DNA of 64,000 nt from Sphingobacteriia bacterium. Lineage in GTDB: Bacteria; Bacteroidota; Bacteroidia; Chitinophagales; Chitinophagaceae. The notes beneath the pieces are model-generated. The model was not told where the DNA came from. It ran no database searches and saw only the letters and a list, made by a program, of their open reading frames with translations. The DNA is taken from assembly GCA_004294135.1 (NCBI GenBank), contig RDZY01000010.1:62001-126000 (forward strand), given 5' to 3'. How positions within the stretch are numbered: position 1 is the stretch's first letter; each line of letters opens with the position of its first letter. Shown here one piece after another: positions 17,747-28,100 of the stretch. The translations under genes and the position numbers were made by a program.

Positions 17747-20245
17747 ATGAACGCAATTTTGCAGAAATTTAACAGAATGACCGCTAGATTACTGTATTGT
17801 TTATTAGGATTATTTTGCTTTTTTAATATTGCTGCTCAATCAAAATTATCCTATAGTGGTAAAGTTTTAAACGCAGAGGGATATCCGCTTGCAGGTGCTA
17901 GTATCGAAATTCGAAATCTGAAATTAAACGCAATTACTAAAGTAGATGGTAGCTTTTATTTTGATGCATTGCCAGAAGGCACCTACCAATTACTCATAAG
18001 TTTTATTGGCATGCAATCTTTAGTAAAACAAATTAAAATATTAAACGGGGCTCAACCAATAACCGAAGTATTAAAATTGGTTCAAGCTGATAACGAACAA
18101 CTACAAACTGTAGAAATCATTGGACGTAGACTTTTGAGTTATAAAAACGACTATAGTTTTGCTGGTAGTAAAATTGCCATGGCCACAAAAGATATTCCAC
18201 AAAGTATTAGTGTAGTTACAAAAGAATTAATGGATGATAGGCAAATATTTCGCCTCAATGATATAACTAAAGCTACTACAGGGGTAAATCAGTTTAGTGC
18301 TAATAATGATTTAACCATTCGTGGATTCAGGGCAAGTGAAGAAGCCCGCCTGATAAATGGGTTAAGGAGCGGACAATTTTTTTTCACCCAACCTATTACT
18401 TCTAATCTCGAAAGAATTGAAGTAATAAAAGGACCCGCCAGTGCACTTTTTGGAAATGCTCAACCCGGTGGCACTATCAATATGGTTACCAAAAAGCCGT
18501 TAGAGATATCCCGAAAATCAGTCAATATTAGCCTTGGATCGTTTAATACATTTAGAACTGGACTAGATCTTACTGGTCCACTGAATGACGATAAAACTTT
18601 GTTGTATCGTTTAAATATTGGGTATGAAAATGCAGGAAGTTTTCGAGATTTACAAGGTGGTGAAGTGTATATGATTGCACCTTCACTTACATTCCTTCCT
18701 TCTCCTAAAACAAGTGTGAATGCAGATATTGTAGTTGTAAATAATATAACCAAATTAGATCGCGGACAGGCAGTTTTTGGTGCAACAGCAGGCATTACTA
18801 ATTTAAAATCAACACCTATTAATATTGCTTTAGCGGCAACCAATGATTATTACGCAGTAAAAGACTTAAGTATTACCCTTTCTTTATCGCATAAATTTTC
18901 TGATAGATTTTCATTTAATTCATCATATATGAAATTCCGATGGAGTGAAGATCTTGCAGAGCATAGAACTTCAAACGCATATGCAGTAGACTCATTTGGT
19001 CAAGCATTGAATACTTTGGCAGGTATGCAGGTATTTTTAAGACAACAACAGATTATTACTGATAATATTACCAATTACTTTACCTATAAATATAAAACTG
19101 GCATACTGGAACATATTACGGTTGCTGGGTTCGATTTTTTGCAACAGATTAGGCCTGTTGGTGGTAGCCAGCTCACCGCTAGTGGGTATAGAAATAAAGC
19201 GAATGCTGCAACTGCAAGTTATAGCGCGGCAAGTGGAGCAAATTTCAGCATCACTAATTTTTTGGGTAGAAGATCTCCATTACCAAATGTTGGGCATTTT
19301 GACTTGGCTAACCCAGGGGGATATGGATACAGGCTTTTTAGTAATTATATTTTCACCAATGCAGTATTGGCAGCAACCAAATTCACTGGAACTGGTGCAT
19401 ATATTCAACATCATATCAATTACAACAAATTTAAATTGTTAATAGGCGCTCGCTATGATGAATATCGAGATATCATCAGATATAAAACTGGAACAGATAG
19501 TTCAGTGAAACAAAAAAGCTTTATACCTCGAATTGGACTAACCTATATGCTTAATACCAGCATTAACTTGTATGCTACCTATGCACAAGGTTATATGCCT
19601 CAGGTTAGTTCAACTATTGTAAACCCCAATAGTGGTGGTCCTTTTGATCCCCTCATTAGCAAATTATATGAGCTTGGTGCCAAAGGAGAATTTTTTCAAA
19701 AGAAATTAAATGCCAGCGTTTCAGTGTATGATCTTACTCAAAACAATGTATTGGTAGCAGACCCACAGCTTGGAAATCCTGATTTTCGCCGCCAACGTGG
19801 CTTGCAGAGAAGCCGTGGCGTGGAACTAGAGGCAAACGGCAACATCAATCGATTACTTAGTGTAAGTGTAGGATATGCCTATAATGATGCTACAATAGTA
19901 GAAGATATCGCTGCTTTAAAAGGACTACAAAAAGAAAATGCACCCTTGCATAATGGAAATATCTGGATAAAATATGTAGTGCAAAATGGGGGTCTTAAAG
20001 GCCTAGGAATAGCTGGTGGGTTTAATTATATTAGTAGTCGATATCCTTCTCAAACCCGCAGTTTTGAATTACCTGCATATGCCTTAATAGATGCTGCATT
20101 ATATTACCAATTCGATAAATTTAGATTGGCACTCAACCTTAACAACCTCACGAATCAAAAATATTGGGTAGGTGGGTATGATTTTCTTCGGATGTTTCCA
20201 GGGGCACCTCGAAATGCAATGATTAATTTTGGCTACAATTTTTAA
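17747..20245 (+). CDS. TonB-dependent siderophore-type receptor
   Basis: Outer-membrane receptor, 832 aa: signal peptide, carboxypeptidase-regulatory-like domain (about 35-115, GYPLAGASIEIRNL and VDGSFYFDALPEGTY), plug (KDIPQSISVVTKELMDDR, ERIEVIKGPASALFGNAQ, PGGTINMVTKKP) and a barrel ending in the C-terminal aromatic signal GYNF. The plug wording is that of ferrichrome/ferric-siderophore receptors. The next gene, 9 nt later, is a PepSY transmembrane protein, the usual partner that may reduce the imported ferric complex, so an iron-uptake operon is likely. A start at 17777 (MTARLLY) would give a tidier signal peptide. The exact siderophore is unknown. Confidence 0.91.
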   Translation: MNAILQKFNRMTARLLYCLLGLFCFFNIAAQSKLSYSGKVLNAEGYPLAGASIEIRNLKLNAITKVDGSFYFDALPEGTYQLLISFIGMQSLVKQIKILNGAQPITEVLKLVQADNEQLQTVEIIGRRLLSYKNDYSFAGSKIAMATKDIPQSISVVTKELMDDRQIFRLNDITKATTGVNQFSANNDLTIRGFRASEEARLINGLRSGQFFFTQPITSNLERIEVIKGPASALFGNAQPGGTINMVTKKPLEISRKSVNISLGSFNTFRTGLDLTGPLNDDKTLLYRLNIGYENAGSFRDLQGGEVYMIAPSLTFLPSPKTSVNADIVVVNNITKLDRGQAVFGATAGITNLKSTPINIALAATNDYYAVKDLSITLSLSHKFSDRFSFNSSYMKFRWSEDLAEHRTSNAYAVDSFGQALNTLAGMQVFLRQQQIITDNITNYFTYKYKTGILEHITVAGFDFLQQIRPVGGSQLTASGYRNKANAATASYSAASGANFSITNFLGRRSPLPNVGHFDLANPGGYGYRLFSNYIFTNAVLAATKFTGTGAYIQHHINYNKFKLLIGARYDEYRDIIRYKTGTDSSVKQKSFIPRIGLTYMLNTSINLYATYAQGYMPQVSSTIVNPNSGGPFDPLISKLYELGAKGEFFQKKLNASVSVYDLTQNNVLVADPQLGNPDFRRQRGLQRSRGVELEANGNINRLLSVSVGYAYNDATIVEDIAALKGLQKENAPLHNGNIWIKYVVQNGGLKGLGIAGGFNYISSRYPSQTRSFELPAYALIDAALYYQFDKFRLALNLNNLTNQKYWVGGYDFLRMFPGAPRNAMINFGYNF

Positions 20246-20260
20246 AATACTTACATGCTA

Positions 20261-21406
20261 ATGAGGAACAAAATCAAGCAACTTATATTGTGGGCTCATC
20301 GTTGGTTGGGATTAATAAGTGGCATCGTAGTATTTATTGTAGCAATCACTGGTTGTCTTTATGTATTTGAAGCAGAAGCGCGCAATTTATTTCAGCATAA
20401 ATACCTGTATGTATCGCCTGGTGCTGCTAAAATGCCCTTGGCTCAGTTGAGTAATATTGTCGCTAAAAATTACCCAAAAGAAACCATCACCCAAATTCGT
20501 TTCAAAGAGGCTGCCGATGCAGCTATTATCTACTTTACTAAAAGTAAAAATGCCATTTCCATTAATCCCTATACTGGTGCTATCATTGGCGTAAGAAATA
20601 TGGAAGCCGATTTCTTTAACTGGATTGAAGAAATGCACGTAAAGCTTCACCTAGGTAAACCGGGCAAACAAATCATTAAGTTTAACGTACTTATATTTTT
20701 CATTCTCTGCATAAGCGGTTTAATAATATGGTGGCCCAAACAAAAAAAGTTTTTTAAACAAGCAGCTACCATCCATTTTAAAACAAAAAATTGGAAAAGA
20801 TTCAACTGGGATCTCCACAGTGTACTCGGCTTCTATGCTTTATCAATTTTATTAGTCGTGTCACTCACTGGTATTTTTTGGGTATTCGATTGGGCCAAAC
20901 AGCTAACGGCTTTCGCTACCTCCAGTAAAATTTCAAAAGCACCCGAAAATAGTGGTGCAAAAAATTCAGTCGCTTTTACCTTGGAAAAAGCGTATGAACA
21001 ATCCAAAAAATTATACCCAGGGGCCAATCAGGTTTTTCTGAGCTATCCGCTAAAACCTAAGGATCCCATTCGCGTTCTTTTCCGTTACCCATATAAAATT
21101 ATCCGAAAACAAAATACCCTTTTTTTTGATAAAGGTACGGGTGCAATTTTGCGACAAGATCTCTACAAAAATTACTCTACCTACGATAAAATTGCAAAAA
21201 GTAATTATGATTTTCATACCGGCGGTATTCAGATCCTTGGAATAGGAAGTAAAATCATTTATTTTCTGGCAAGTCTTATTGCAGCTTCTTTACCCATTAC
21301 TGGATTTTTAATTTGGTGGGGTCGCGGTAAGAAAAGTCGCGACAAAAAAATATCAAATAAATCTACCGAAGAAAAAACCAAAATCTATTCCATGCAGCTT
21401 AATTAG
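20261..21406 (+). CDS. PepSY-associated transmembrane protein
   Basis: Inner-membrane protein, about 381 aa, with PepSY domains and four membrane helices: one in LISGIVVFIVAITGCLYVF near the N-terminus, one around FNVLIFFILCISGLIIWW, one around LGFYALSILLVVSLTGIFWVF, and one near the C-terminus (FLASLIAASLPITGFLIWW). Conserved His residues near the helices (AHRWLGL, DLHSVLG, DFHTGG) are of the kind proposed to bind heme in FsrB/PiuB-like siderophore reductases. It follows the siderophore receptor by a few nucleotides, so co-expression is expected. The start at 20261 (MRNKIKQLILWAHRW) is preferred to 20255. Its 3' end overlaps the convergent terC by 8 nt. Confidence 0.88.
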   Translation: MRNKIKQLILWAHRWLGLISGIVVFIVAITGCLYVFEAEARNLFQHKYLYVSPGAAKMPLAQLSNIVAKNYPKETITQIRFKEAADAAIIYFTKSKNAISINPYTGAIIGVRNMEADFFNWIEEMHVKLHLGKPGKQIIKFNVLIFFILCISGLIIWWPKQKKFFKQAATIHFKTKNWKRFNWDLHSVLGFYALSILLVVSLTGIFWVFDWAKQLTAFATSSKISKAPENSGAKNSVAFTLEKAYEQSKKLYPGANQVFLSYPLKPKDPIRVLFRYPYKIIRKQNTLFFDKGTGAILRQDLYKNYSTYDKIAKSNYDFHTGGIQILGIGSKIIYFLASLIAASLPITGFLIWWGRGKKSRDKKISNKSTEEKTKIYSMQLN

Positions 21407-22196
21407 CCATATCAGAAGGGTTGTCTTCTGCACTATTTAAAGTAGGCTCTCTAAGTTCTACAGATTTCGTAGTAGATTTCCTCATCTTCATATTCAGCAA
21501 CTCTACGCTGAAAGAAAATGCCATCGCAAAATATACATAGTTCTTCAAGTGCATCTCATGCGCACCTACCGGATTCCATCCTTCAACCAATAATACCAAT
21601 CCAATCATCACTAGAAATGATAAAGCCAGCATTTTTAATGTAGGATGCTTGTGAATAAAGGAGGAAATTTTGGGACTGAATAAGAACATCACAATCATTG
21701 CTACTACCACCGCCGCTATCATCACTTCCAAGTGTTTTGCCGTACCTCCAGCAGTAATAATACTGTCGAAACTAAATACCATATCAATCAATATAATTTG
21801 ACCAATGCCACTCGCAAATCCCAATTCTTTCTTGTTATTTCCAGCAGCAACTGCTTCTTCCCCTTCCAGCTTATGGTGTATTTCTTTTACAGTTTTATAA
21901 ATCAAAAACAATCCACCTGCCAGCATAACGAGACTGGCTAAATCAAAATCTTTACCCCATATACTCAAAACTGGCTTACCCTTTTGTGTAAGCAACCAAC
22001 TCAAACAAAATAAAAGTATGGTTCTGGTAATAATACCCGTAACCATCCAACTAAGTCTGGCCTGCTTTTGCAATATTTTGGGCATTCTATTCAAAATAAT
22101 GCTCACGAAAATCACATTATCAATTCCTAAAACAACTTCCAGAATGGTTAAAACAAGAAAACTAATCAGACTTTCGGTATTCAATAAATGCTCCAT
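21399..22196 (-). CDS. TerC-family integral membrane protein
   Basis: 265 aa, with about seven membrane helices. TerC signatures are present: LEVVLGIDNVIFVSIILNR in the first helix pair and IDMVFSFDSIITAGG in the middle, with the acidic membrane residues (E, D, N, D) typical of the family. TerC/Alx proteins are implicated in manganese export and metallation of exported proteins; older names refer to tellurium resistance. No ter operon surrounds it, so a general metal-ion role is the safer reading. Its stop region overlaps the PepSY gene tail-to-tail. Confidence 0.93.
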   Translation of the reverse strand: MEHLLNTESLISFLVLTILEVVLGIDNVIFVSIILNRMPKILQKQARLSWMVTGIITRTILLFCLSWLLTQKGKPVLSIWGKDFDLASLVMLAGGLFLIYKTVKEIHHKLEGEEAVAAGNNKKELGFASGIGQIILIDMVFSFDSIITAGGTAKHLEVMIAAVVVAMIVMFLFSPKISSFIHKHPTLKMLALSFLVMIGLVLLVEGWNPVGAHEMHLKNYVYFAMAFSFSVELLNMKMRKSTTKSVELREPTLNSAEDNPSDMAN

Positions 22197-22213
22197 AAAA
22201 AAAGTATTGTGTG

Positions 22214-22221
22214 CAAATATA
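22214..22221 (-). promoter_or_regulatory. -7 box of terC
   Basis: TATATTTG on the minus strand, ending 17 nt before the terC ATG. No convincing -33 element was seen. Confidence 0.5.
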
Positions 22222-22238
22222 AGCTGCTTCTCATTGGA

Positions 22239-23321
22239 TTAATGAGCAGCCAAATAGGTACAGATATTTTTTACAATAGAAGGCCCCTCATAAACAAATC
22301 CAGTCCATACCTGAACCAGAGCAGCACCTGCATTTATTTTTTCTTTGGCATCTGCACCAGTAAAAATACCGCCGCTGGCAATAATGGGTATGGTGTAACC
22401 AGTCTGCTCCGCCAGATAAGCCACCACTTCGGTAGAGCGAGCCTGAACGGGTTTACCACTTAATCCACCCATGCCAATGGCCTCGCTCAATTGCTCAGAT
22501 GCAGCAGTTAAATTAGAACGGTCAATGGTTGTATTGGTGGCTACCAATCCACTCAACTGCATTTCTAGTGAAAGAGAAACAATATCGTCTAGCTGTGATT
22601 GATTTAAATCAGGGGCAATTTTAAGCAGCAGCGGTTTTGGTTTTGCATAACCCTGATTGTCATTTTGCAGTTCAGCAAAAATTTTTCTAAGCGCATCTTT
22701 TTCCTGCAATGCGCGCAAGCCGGGTGTATTGGGCGAACTCACATTCACCACAAAATAGTCCACCGTTTCGTGCAGCTCATTAAAACAAATTTTATAATCA
22801 CGCCACGCGTCTTCATTGGGCGTAATTTTATTTTTTCCAATATTTCCACCAATCACTAAATGGGTGCTGTTTTTATTTGCTTTGCGATTGTTCCAATCTG
22901 TCAGTCGCTTTTTTACACTCCCTACCCCTTCATTATTAAATCCCATTCTATTTATTAGCGCTTGGTCGGCTGGTAGCCTGAATAAACGAGGCAGTTCGTT
23001 GCCGGGTTGAGCCTTAGGCGTTACCGTACCAATTTCTACAAACCCAAAACCAAGGGCTTCTAACTCGTATAGGTAAAGCGCATTTTTGTCGAAACCCGCA
23101 CCCAATCCTACCGGATTGGAAAATTCAATACCAAAAACAGTCTTCCCCAATTCGCTTGAAGGGTATTGAAAAATTCCCTTCAATACCCCATCAGTAATAC
23201 CCAATCTGGTAGCCGTTTTCAGGCAGTTCATAGAAAAATAATGAACCGATTCGGGTGAAAAATTGAATAAAATATTGCGAAGAAGACTGTACAAAGCAAG
23301 AGTTTTGGCGAAAATATGCAA
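22239..23321 (-). CDS. pyrD: Quinone-dependent dihydroorotate dehydrogenase (class 2)
   Basis: Fourth step of de novo pyrimidine synthesis: oxidises dihydroorotate to orotate with FMN and passes electrons to quinone at the inner membrane. 360 aa. The amphipathic N-terminal extension (about 1-45) marks the membrane-associated class 2 enzyme. FMN/substrate motifs are present: SNPVGLGAGFDKNA, GFVEIGTVTPKAQPGNELPR, RLPADQALINRMGFNNEG, NVSSPNTPGLR (catalytic Ser region) and IIASGGIFTGADA. It is divergent from the thiolase. The start at 23321 is consistent with family length. Confidence 0.96.
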   Translation of the reverse strand: MHIFAKTLALYSLLRNILFNFSPESVHYFSMNCLKTATRLGITDGVLKGIFQYPSSELGKTVFGIEFSNPVGLGAGFDKNALYLYELEALGFGFVEIGTVTPKAQPGNELPRLFRLPADQALINRMGFNNEGVGSVKKRLTDWNNRKANKNSTHLVIGGNIGKNKITPNEDAWRDYKICFNELHETVDYFVVNVSSPNTPGLRALQEKDALRKIFAELQNDNQGYAKPKPLLLKIAPDLNQSQLDDIVSLSLEMQLSGLVATNTTIDRSNLTAASEQLSEAIGMGGLSGKPVQARSTEVVAYLAEQTGYTIPIIASGGIFTGADAKEKINAGAALVQVWTGFVYEGPSIVKNICTYLAAH

Positions 23322-23393
23322 TAAAGTAATTGTGGACCCATAAGATACTGCTCAGTTCATATAGTTGCATAAACAACTTTTAATTAGATTGCT

Positions 23394-23401
23394 TATATTT
23401 G
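23394..23401 (+). promoter_or_regulatory. -7 box of the thiolase gene
   Basis: TATATTTG, 19 nt before the ATG at 23421, in the divergent pyrD/thiolase intergenic region. Confidence 0.5.
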
Positions 23402-23420
23402 AATTCTTAAAAGTCGTTTT

Positions 23421-24596
23421 ATGCAAGAAGCTTATATAGTTGCCGGTTACAGAACCGCAGTAACAAAGAGTAAGAAAGGCGGATTTAGATTTTACAGACC
23501 AGATGATTTAGCGGTTGAAGTAATTAAGGCATTAGCTGCATCTGTGCCCCAACTAGATACCAAAAGAGTTGATGATGTAATTGTAGGTAATGCAGTGCCA
23601 GAGGCGGAGCAGGGCTTGCAATTTGGAAGAATTATTGCTGCCAAAGCATTGGGTATAGAAGTGGCAGGAATTACCATTAACCGCTATTGTGCCAGTGGAT
23701 TAGAAAGCATTGCAACAGCTACTGCAAAAATTCGTTCGGGTATGGCCGAATGTATTATTGCTGGTGGAACCGAAAGTATGAGTATGGTGCCCACTGCCGG
23801 ATGGAAGACCGTTCCTTCTTATGCCATTGCAAAAGATGAACCTGATTATTACTTGGGTATGGGCTTAACAGCGGAAGCGGTTGCCAAAGAATTCAATGTA
23901 TCTAGGGAAGACCAAGATGAATTTGCTTATCATTCCCATAGAAAAGCAAAACTGGCTATTGAAAATGGATATTTTAAAACTGGAATACATCCAGTGAATG
24001 TAGAAGAGATTTATTTGAATGAAAAAGGGAAGAAGGCAGTACGATCTTATATAGTAGATACCGATGAAGGATTAAGGGCAGATACAACAGTAGAAGGACT
24101 ATCAAAATTAAAAGCAGCATTTGCAATTGGCGGAAGTGTAACCGCAGGTAACTCTTCTCAAACCAGTGATGGGGCTGCTTTTGCGCTGGTGATGAGTGAA
24201 AGAATGGTGGTTGAATTGGGATTAAAACCAATTGGTAGGTTGGTGAATTGTGCGTCTGCAGGTGTACATCCTCGCATCATGGGAATTGGCCCCGTTGCAG
24301 CCATTCCAAAAGTATTGAAGCAAGCTGGCATGAGTCTCGCTGATATAGAATTGATAGAATTGAATGAGGCATTTGCTGCTCAATCCCTTGCCGTAATTCG
24401 TGAGTTAGGCTTGGATCCAGCCATCATAAATATCAATGGTGGAGCTATTGCCCTCGGTCACCCACTGGGTTGCACTGGTTGTAAACTAACCATTCAATTG
24501 TTAAATGATCTGCAACGCCTGAACAAAAAATACGGCATGGTAACCGCTTGCGTAGGCGGTGGACAAGGTATTGCAGGTATTATTGAAAGGTTCTAA
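23421..24596 (+). CDS. Acetyl-CoA C-acyltransferase (thiolase)
   Basis: Cytoplasmic thiolase of 391 aa that cleaves 3-ketoacyl-CoA or condenses acyl-CoAs; fatty-acid oxidation (FadA/AtoB-like) is the likely role. The catalytic set is complete: nucleophile C90 (NRYCASG), H347 (GHPLG) and C377 (ACVGGG). The N-terminal YRTAVTKSKKGGF pattern fits the FadA branch. No acyl-CoA dehydrogenase or FadB is adjacent. Its stop lies 13 nt before the stop of the nadE fragment on the other strand, which marks the left edge of the genomic island; before the insertion it faced intact nadE tail-to-tail. Confidence 0.94.
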   Translation: MQEAYIVAGYRTAVTKSKKGGFRFYRPDDLAVEVIKALAASVPQLDTKRVDDVIVGNAVPEAEQGLQFGRIIAAKALGIEVAGITINRYCASGLESIATATAKIRSGMAECIIAGGTESMSMVPTAGWKTVPSYAIAKDEPDYYLGMGLTAEAVAKEFNVSREDQDEFAYHSHRKAKLAIENGYFKTGIHPVNVEEIYLNEKGKKAVRSYIVDTDEGLRADTTVEGLSKLKAAFAIGGSVTAGNSSQTSDGAAFALVMSERMVVELGLKPIGRLVNCASAGVHPRIMGIGPVAAIPKVLKQAGMSLADIELIELNEAFAAQSLAVIRELGLDPAIININGGAIALGHPLGCTGCKLTIQLLNDLQRLNKKYGMVTACVGGGQGIAGIIERF

Positions 24597-24604
24597 ATTA
24601 TTGC

Positions 24605-24716
24605 ATTTATTAATTCAAATATTTCCCCACAATCGGCACCCTTCTTCCAACGCCAAAGGCTTTGGGGGAAATGCGAATGATGGGACAAAACTGGTTCCGT
24701 TTGTATTCATTGTTAT
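24605..24716. repeat. Left 112-bp direct repeat of the island (attL-like)
   Basis: Matches 35277-35388 in direct orientation, without gaps, at 111 of 112 positions; the only difference is c24625 versus t35297, a synonymous change in a Gly codon near the end of nadE. It covers the last 35 or so codons and the stop of nadE. The sequences diverge abruptly on both sides, as expected for attachment sites of an integrated element. Confidence 0.93.
24610..24716 (-). pseudogene. nadE: Truncated 3' end of nadE
   Basis: Encodes only the C-terminal 35 or so residues of NAD synthetase (from [11 protein letters not shown] to VGKYLN and stop), matching the end of the intact nadE at 35282-36964. Upstream of 24716 the frame continues briefly into unrelated island sequence. 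It is the piece of the original nadE left behind when the island integrated and supplied a new 3' end to the complete gene. It is not expected to be functional. Confidence 0.92.
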
Positions 24717-24861
24717 GTATTCTGCACATTGCAAGACACAGAAAACCTACCATACTAAAAATTCCAACCCACAGCCCGTCCACCACCCAAAGGGAAGAAT
24801 TCTCATACGAAATGTCTGCTCCCTTTGACAAGCAACAGGCTGATTTTGTTGCATAAAGCCT

Positions 24862-24869
24862 TATATTTG
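24862..24869 (+). promoter_or_regulatory. -7 box of the island operon
   Basis: TATATTTG matching TAnnTTTG, 28 nt before the XRE start codon; TTG at 24846-24848 is 13 nt upstream. It is the only evident promoter for the whole five-gene operon. Confidence 0.5.
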
Positions 24870-24897
24870 ACAAAACAGTCCAAAATAATTTGTCTAA

Positions 24898-25197
24898 ATG
24901 AGTAACGAAACATTTGGTGACTACATCAAGAAAGCAAGAGAGGCAATTAAATTACCTCTCCGAAAGGTAGCTGCACATCTTGACATTGATACTTCAACAT
25001 TGAGTAAGGTTGAACGAGGCGACAGACCAGCATCACCGGACTACCTGCAACCACTTGCAGAAATTTTGAAACTGGACTTAAAAGAGGTTCAAACGAAATT
25101 CATTGCAGATAAAATCAGTAAAGACTTTGGTGGGATGGAACATTTAACAGATGGACTAAAAGCGGCGGAAAAACAAATTAAAAAATCAAAAAAGTAG
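24898..25197 (+). CDS. XRE-family transcriptional regulator
   Basis: 99-aa cytoplasmic DNA-binding protein. A Cro/C1-type helix-turn-helix occupies about residues 8-65 ([20 protein letters not shown] then [19 protein letters not shown]), followed by a short lysine-rich helix. It is the first gene of the island operon; its TAG directly abuts the ATG of the helicase (TAGATG), implying translational coupling. By analogy with controller (C) proteins of restriction systems it probably times expression of the downstream nuclease/methylase genes, which would protect a new host during establishment; that role is inferred. The start is the first ATG after the -7 box. Confidence 0.93.
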   Translation: MSNETFGDYIKKAREAIKLPLRKVAAHLDIDTSTLSKVERGDRPASPDYLQPLAEILKLDLKEVQTKFIADKISKDFGGMEHLTDGLKAAEKQIKKSKK

Positions 25198-28100
25198 ATG
25201 GCAACCAAATTCTTTACAAATAAAGATAACAATACATTAATAGGTAAGTTCGAAGGTATTTTCACAAATACCCAAGTTCATTATTTTGATGCATTGGTAG
25301 GTTTTTTTAGAGCGTCTGGGTATTTTAGAATAAGACCCTTGTTAACCAACACATCAAAAATTAGAATACTTGTTGGAATTGATGTTGACCATTTAATAAG
25401 CGAAGCAGCCAGAAAAGGACTTGAATTTAATTTCAATACTGAAGTAACAAGAGAAGAATTTTTAGCAGAACTAAAAAACGATATACAAAGTGCATCATAT
25501 TTTAGGAATGTAGAAGAAGGAATTCTACAATTTGTAAATGACATTATTGAAAATAAAATTGAAATTAAAGCACATCCCAGTCAAAAACTTCATTCTAAGA
25601 TTTATATTTTCAGACCTGAAAATTTCAATGAACATCATTCTGGCTCAGTAATTACAGGCTCAAGTAACCTTTCTGAATCAGGACTTGAAAGAAACTTTGA
25701 ATTCAATGTAGAACTGCGCGACTTTGATGATGTCGCCTATGCTTTAAAAACTTTTAATGAATTATGGCTGGAAGCAATTGACATATTATCATCTTCAATT
25801 GCAGAATTAAAAACAGAAACTTATTTGAATGAAGATTTTACACCGTTTGAAGTTTATATCAAGTTCCTGATTGAATATTTTGGGAAAAGCATTGAGTACG
25901 ACCCTGAATCTGTTTCTGATTTACCAAAGGGCTACAAAAAATTACACTATCAAATTGATGCAGTCAACGATGGCTACAATAAATTAATGCAACACAATGG
26001 GTTTGTTTTGGCCGATGTTGTGGGTTTAGGTAAAACAATTATTGCAACTATCGTTGCAAAGAAGTTTTATTTTTCCAATGGCTACCGAACAAAAATATTA
26101 ATCATTCATCCCCCGGCATTAAAGAATAACTGGGAAAGAACAATCAGAGATTTTGAAGTTCCTAACGTAACTTTTATAACCAACGGAAGTTTACATAAAA
26201 TTACACACCCTGAATATTACGATTTAATTATTGTTGATGAAGCACATAAATTTAGAAGCGATGAATCTGATATGTTCAACCTGCTACAAAAGATTTGTAA
26301 AACACCGAGAAAAAATCCAGCACCAGATGGCAGCAAAGAGAAACGGGTAATCTTAGTTACTGCAACACCTTTAAACAATCAGCCAGCAGATATAAGAAAC
26401 CAATTATACCTTTTTCAAGATTCAAAAACTTCAAGTTTAGAAATTGGAAACATTCAACATTTTTTTAGAAAGCTAATTGATGATTATGATAAACTTAAAA
26501 AACAAAAAGATAAATCAGTAATAGCCAAAGAGGTTAAACGTATATATGATATTATCCGGGTAAAAGTTTTAGAACCCATTATTGTTAGAAGAACACGAAC
26601 TGACATAAGAAATACTGAAGAATATTGGAACGATATAAAGGCCCAAGGTTATACGTTTCCAGATATTGAACCACCAAAACAAATTCTTTATCAAATGGAT
26701 GAAGAGTTAAGCGATTTGTATGACGAAACCCTGAACAAGTTAAAAGATACTAAAAATGGCCTTCGCTATTTTCGTTATCAAGCCATAAAATATCTACCTG
26801 AAGAAATAAAGAAGAAATTCTTTAATAAAAACGCAGATGTCATTTCTGATTCGTTAGCTAAAATAATGAAAACTCTTTTGGTTAAGCGTATTGACAGCAG
26901 CTTTGAAGCTTTTAAAATGAGTTTGAAGCGATACTATGACGCTAATACTGCAATGGTGAAGATGATTGAAAATGGCAGAATTTACATTGCTCCTAAATTA
27001 GGAGTAAGCGAATATATTCTTAACGATGATGAACAAGCATTACAAGACATCTTAGCTGAATCTGATGACCCGGATATGATTCAGGCATTTTCTGTTGAAG
27101 AATTTGATAAGATATTTATTGAGGGTATCTATCACGACCAGAAAGTATTGGAAGGGCTGTTTAATAAGTGGAAAGAAATACACCAAGACCCGAAGTATGA
27201 TGAATTGGTTTACCGGATAAAAAAAGAATTGATGGATAAGTCCATCAACGACAACGGAAAACTTATTGTATTCAGTGAATCTAAAGAAACAACAGATTAT
27301 TTAGCAAAACGGTTGAAGAAGGACAACTTTACAAGACTTATTTCAGTTGATAGCTCCAACCAAAAAGATTTAACTGATATTATAGAGGCAAATTTTGATG
27401 CTAATATAAAACTGGAAGACCAATTAAATGATATTGACATTATCATTACAACTGAAGTATTAGCTGAGGGTGTAAACTTACACCGGTCTAACATTATTTT
27501 GAATTACGATATTCCCTGGAATGCGACCCGGCTTATGCAGCGTATTGGCCGTGTAAACCGTATCGGTACTCCATCAAAGAGAATTTATATCTATAACTTT
27601 TTCCCTACATCTAAAACAGACAGTGAAATTGAATTGAATAAAAAGGCTTACATAAAATTGCAGGCATTCCATTCTGCTTTAGGAGAAGACAGTCAAATTT
27701 ATTCAGATGAAGAAGAATTTGGAACGTTCGGTCTTTTTGAAAAAGTACCGGAAGAAGAAAGAGACGAACGCTTAGTCTTTTTAAACGAATTAAGAAAATT
27801 CAGAGATGAACAGCCTGAATCATATAAACGCATCAGAGATAAAATACCAAGAAGGGCAAGAACTGGCAGGACTGACAAAGGCAGAAAAGACACTTCTTTG
27901 GTCTATATCAAAAATCAAAAAAGAGACAGTTTCTACTACATTGACAATGGATTGAAGTTTGAAGAACTAACCTTTATTGAAGCAGCACGAATATTTAAAG
28001 CCCACATAACGGAAAAGCCGGTTAAACTCCACCATTCACACCACGACCAAATTGGCATTGCGTTACAAACGTTTCGTGAGGAAGAAAATCTGGCCGCATT

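Noticed and set aside
21399-21406. Overlapping convergent 3' ends (PepSY/terC by 8 nt; engB/pabB by 12 nt)
   Set aside because: Short tail-to-tail overlaps are ordinary in compact genomes and both proteins in each pair keep normal length.
24605-24716. Direct repeat as the end of an insertion sequence
   Set aside because: The repeat is the coding 3' end of nadE, direct rather than inverted, and no transposase lies between the copies.
24717-24873. Upstream extension of the nadE fragment as a small 87-aa gene
   Set aside because: Only the nadE part is recognisable; the added N-terminal stretch is island sequence joined by chance at the integration point.
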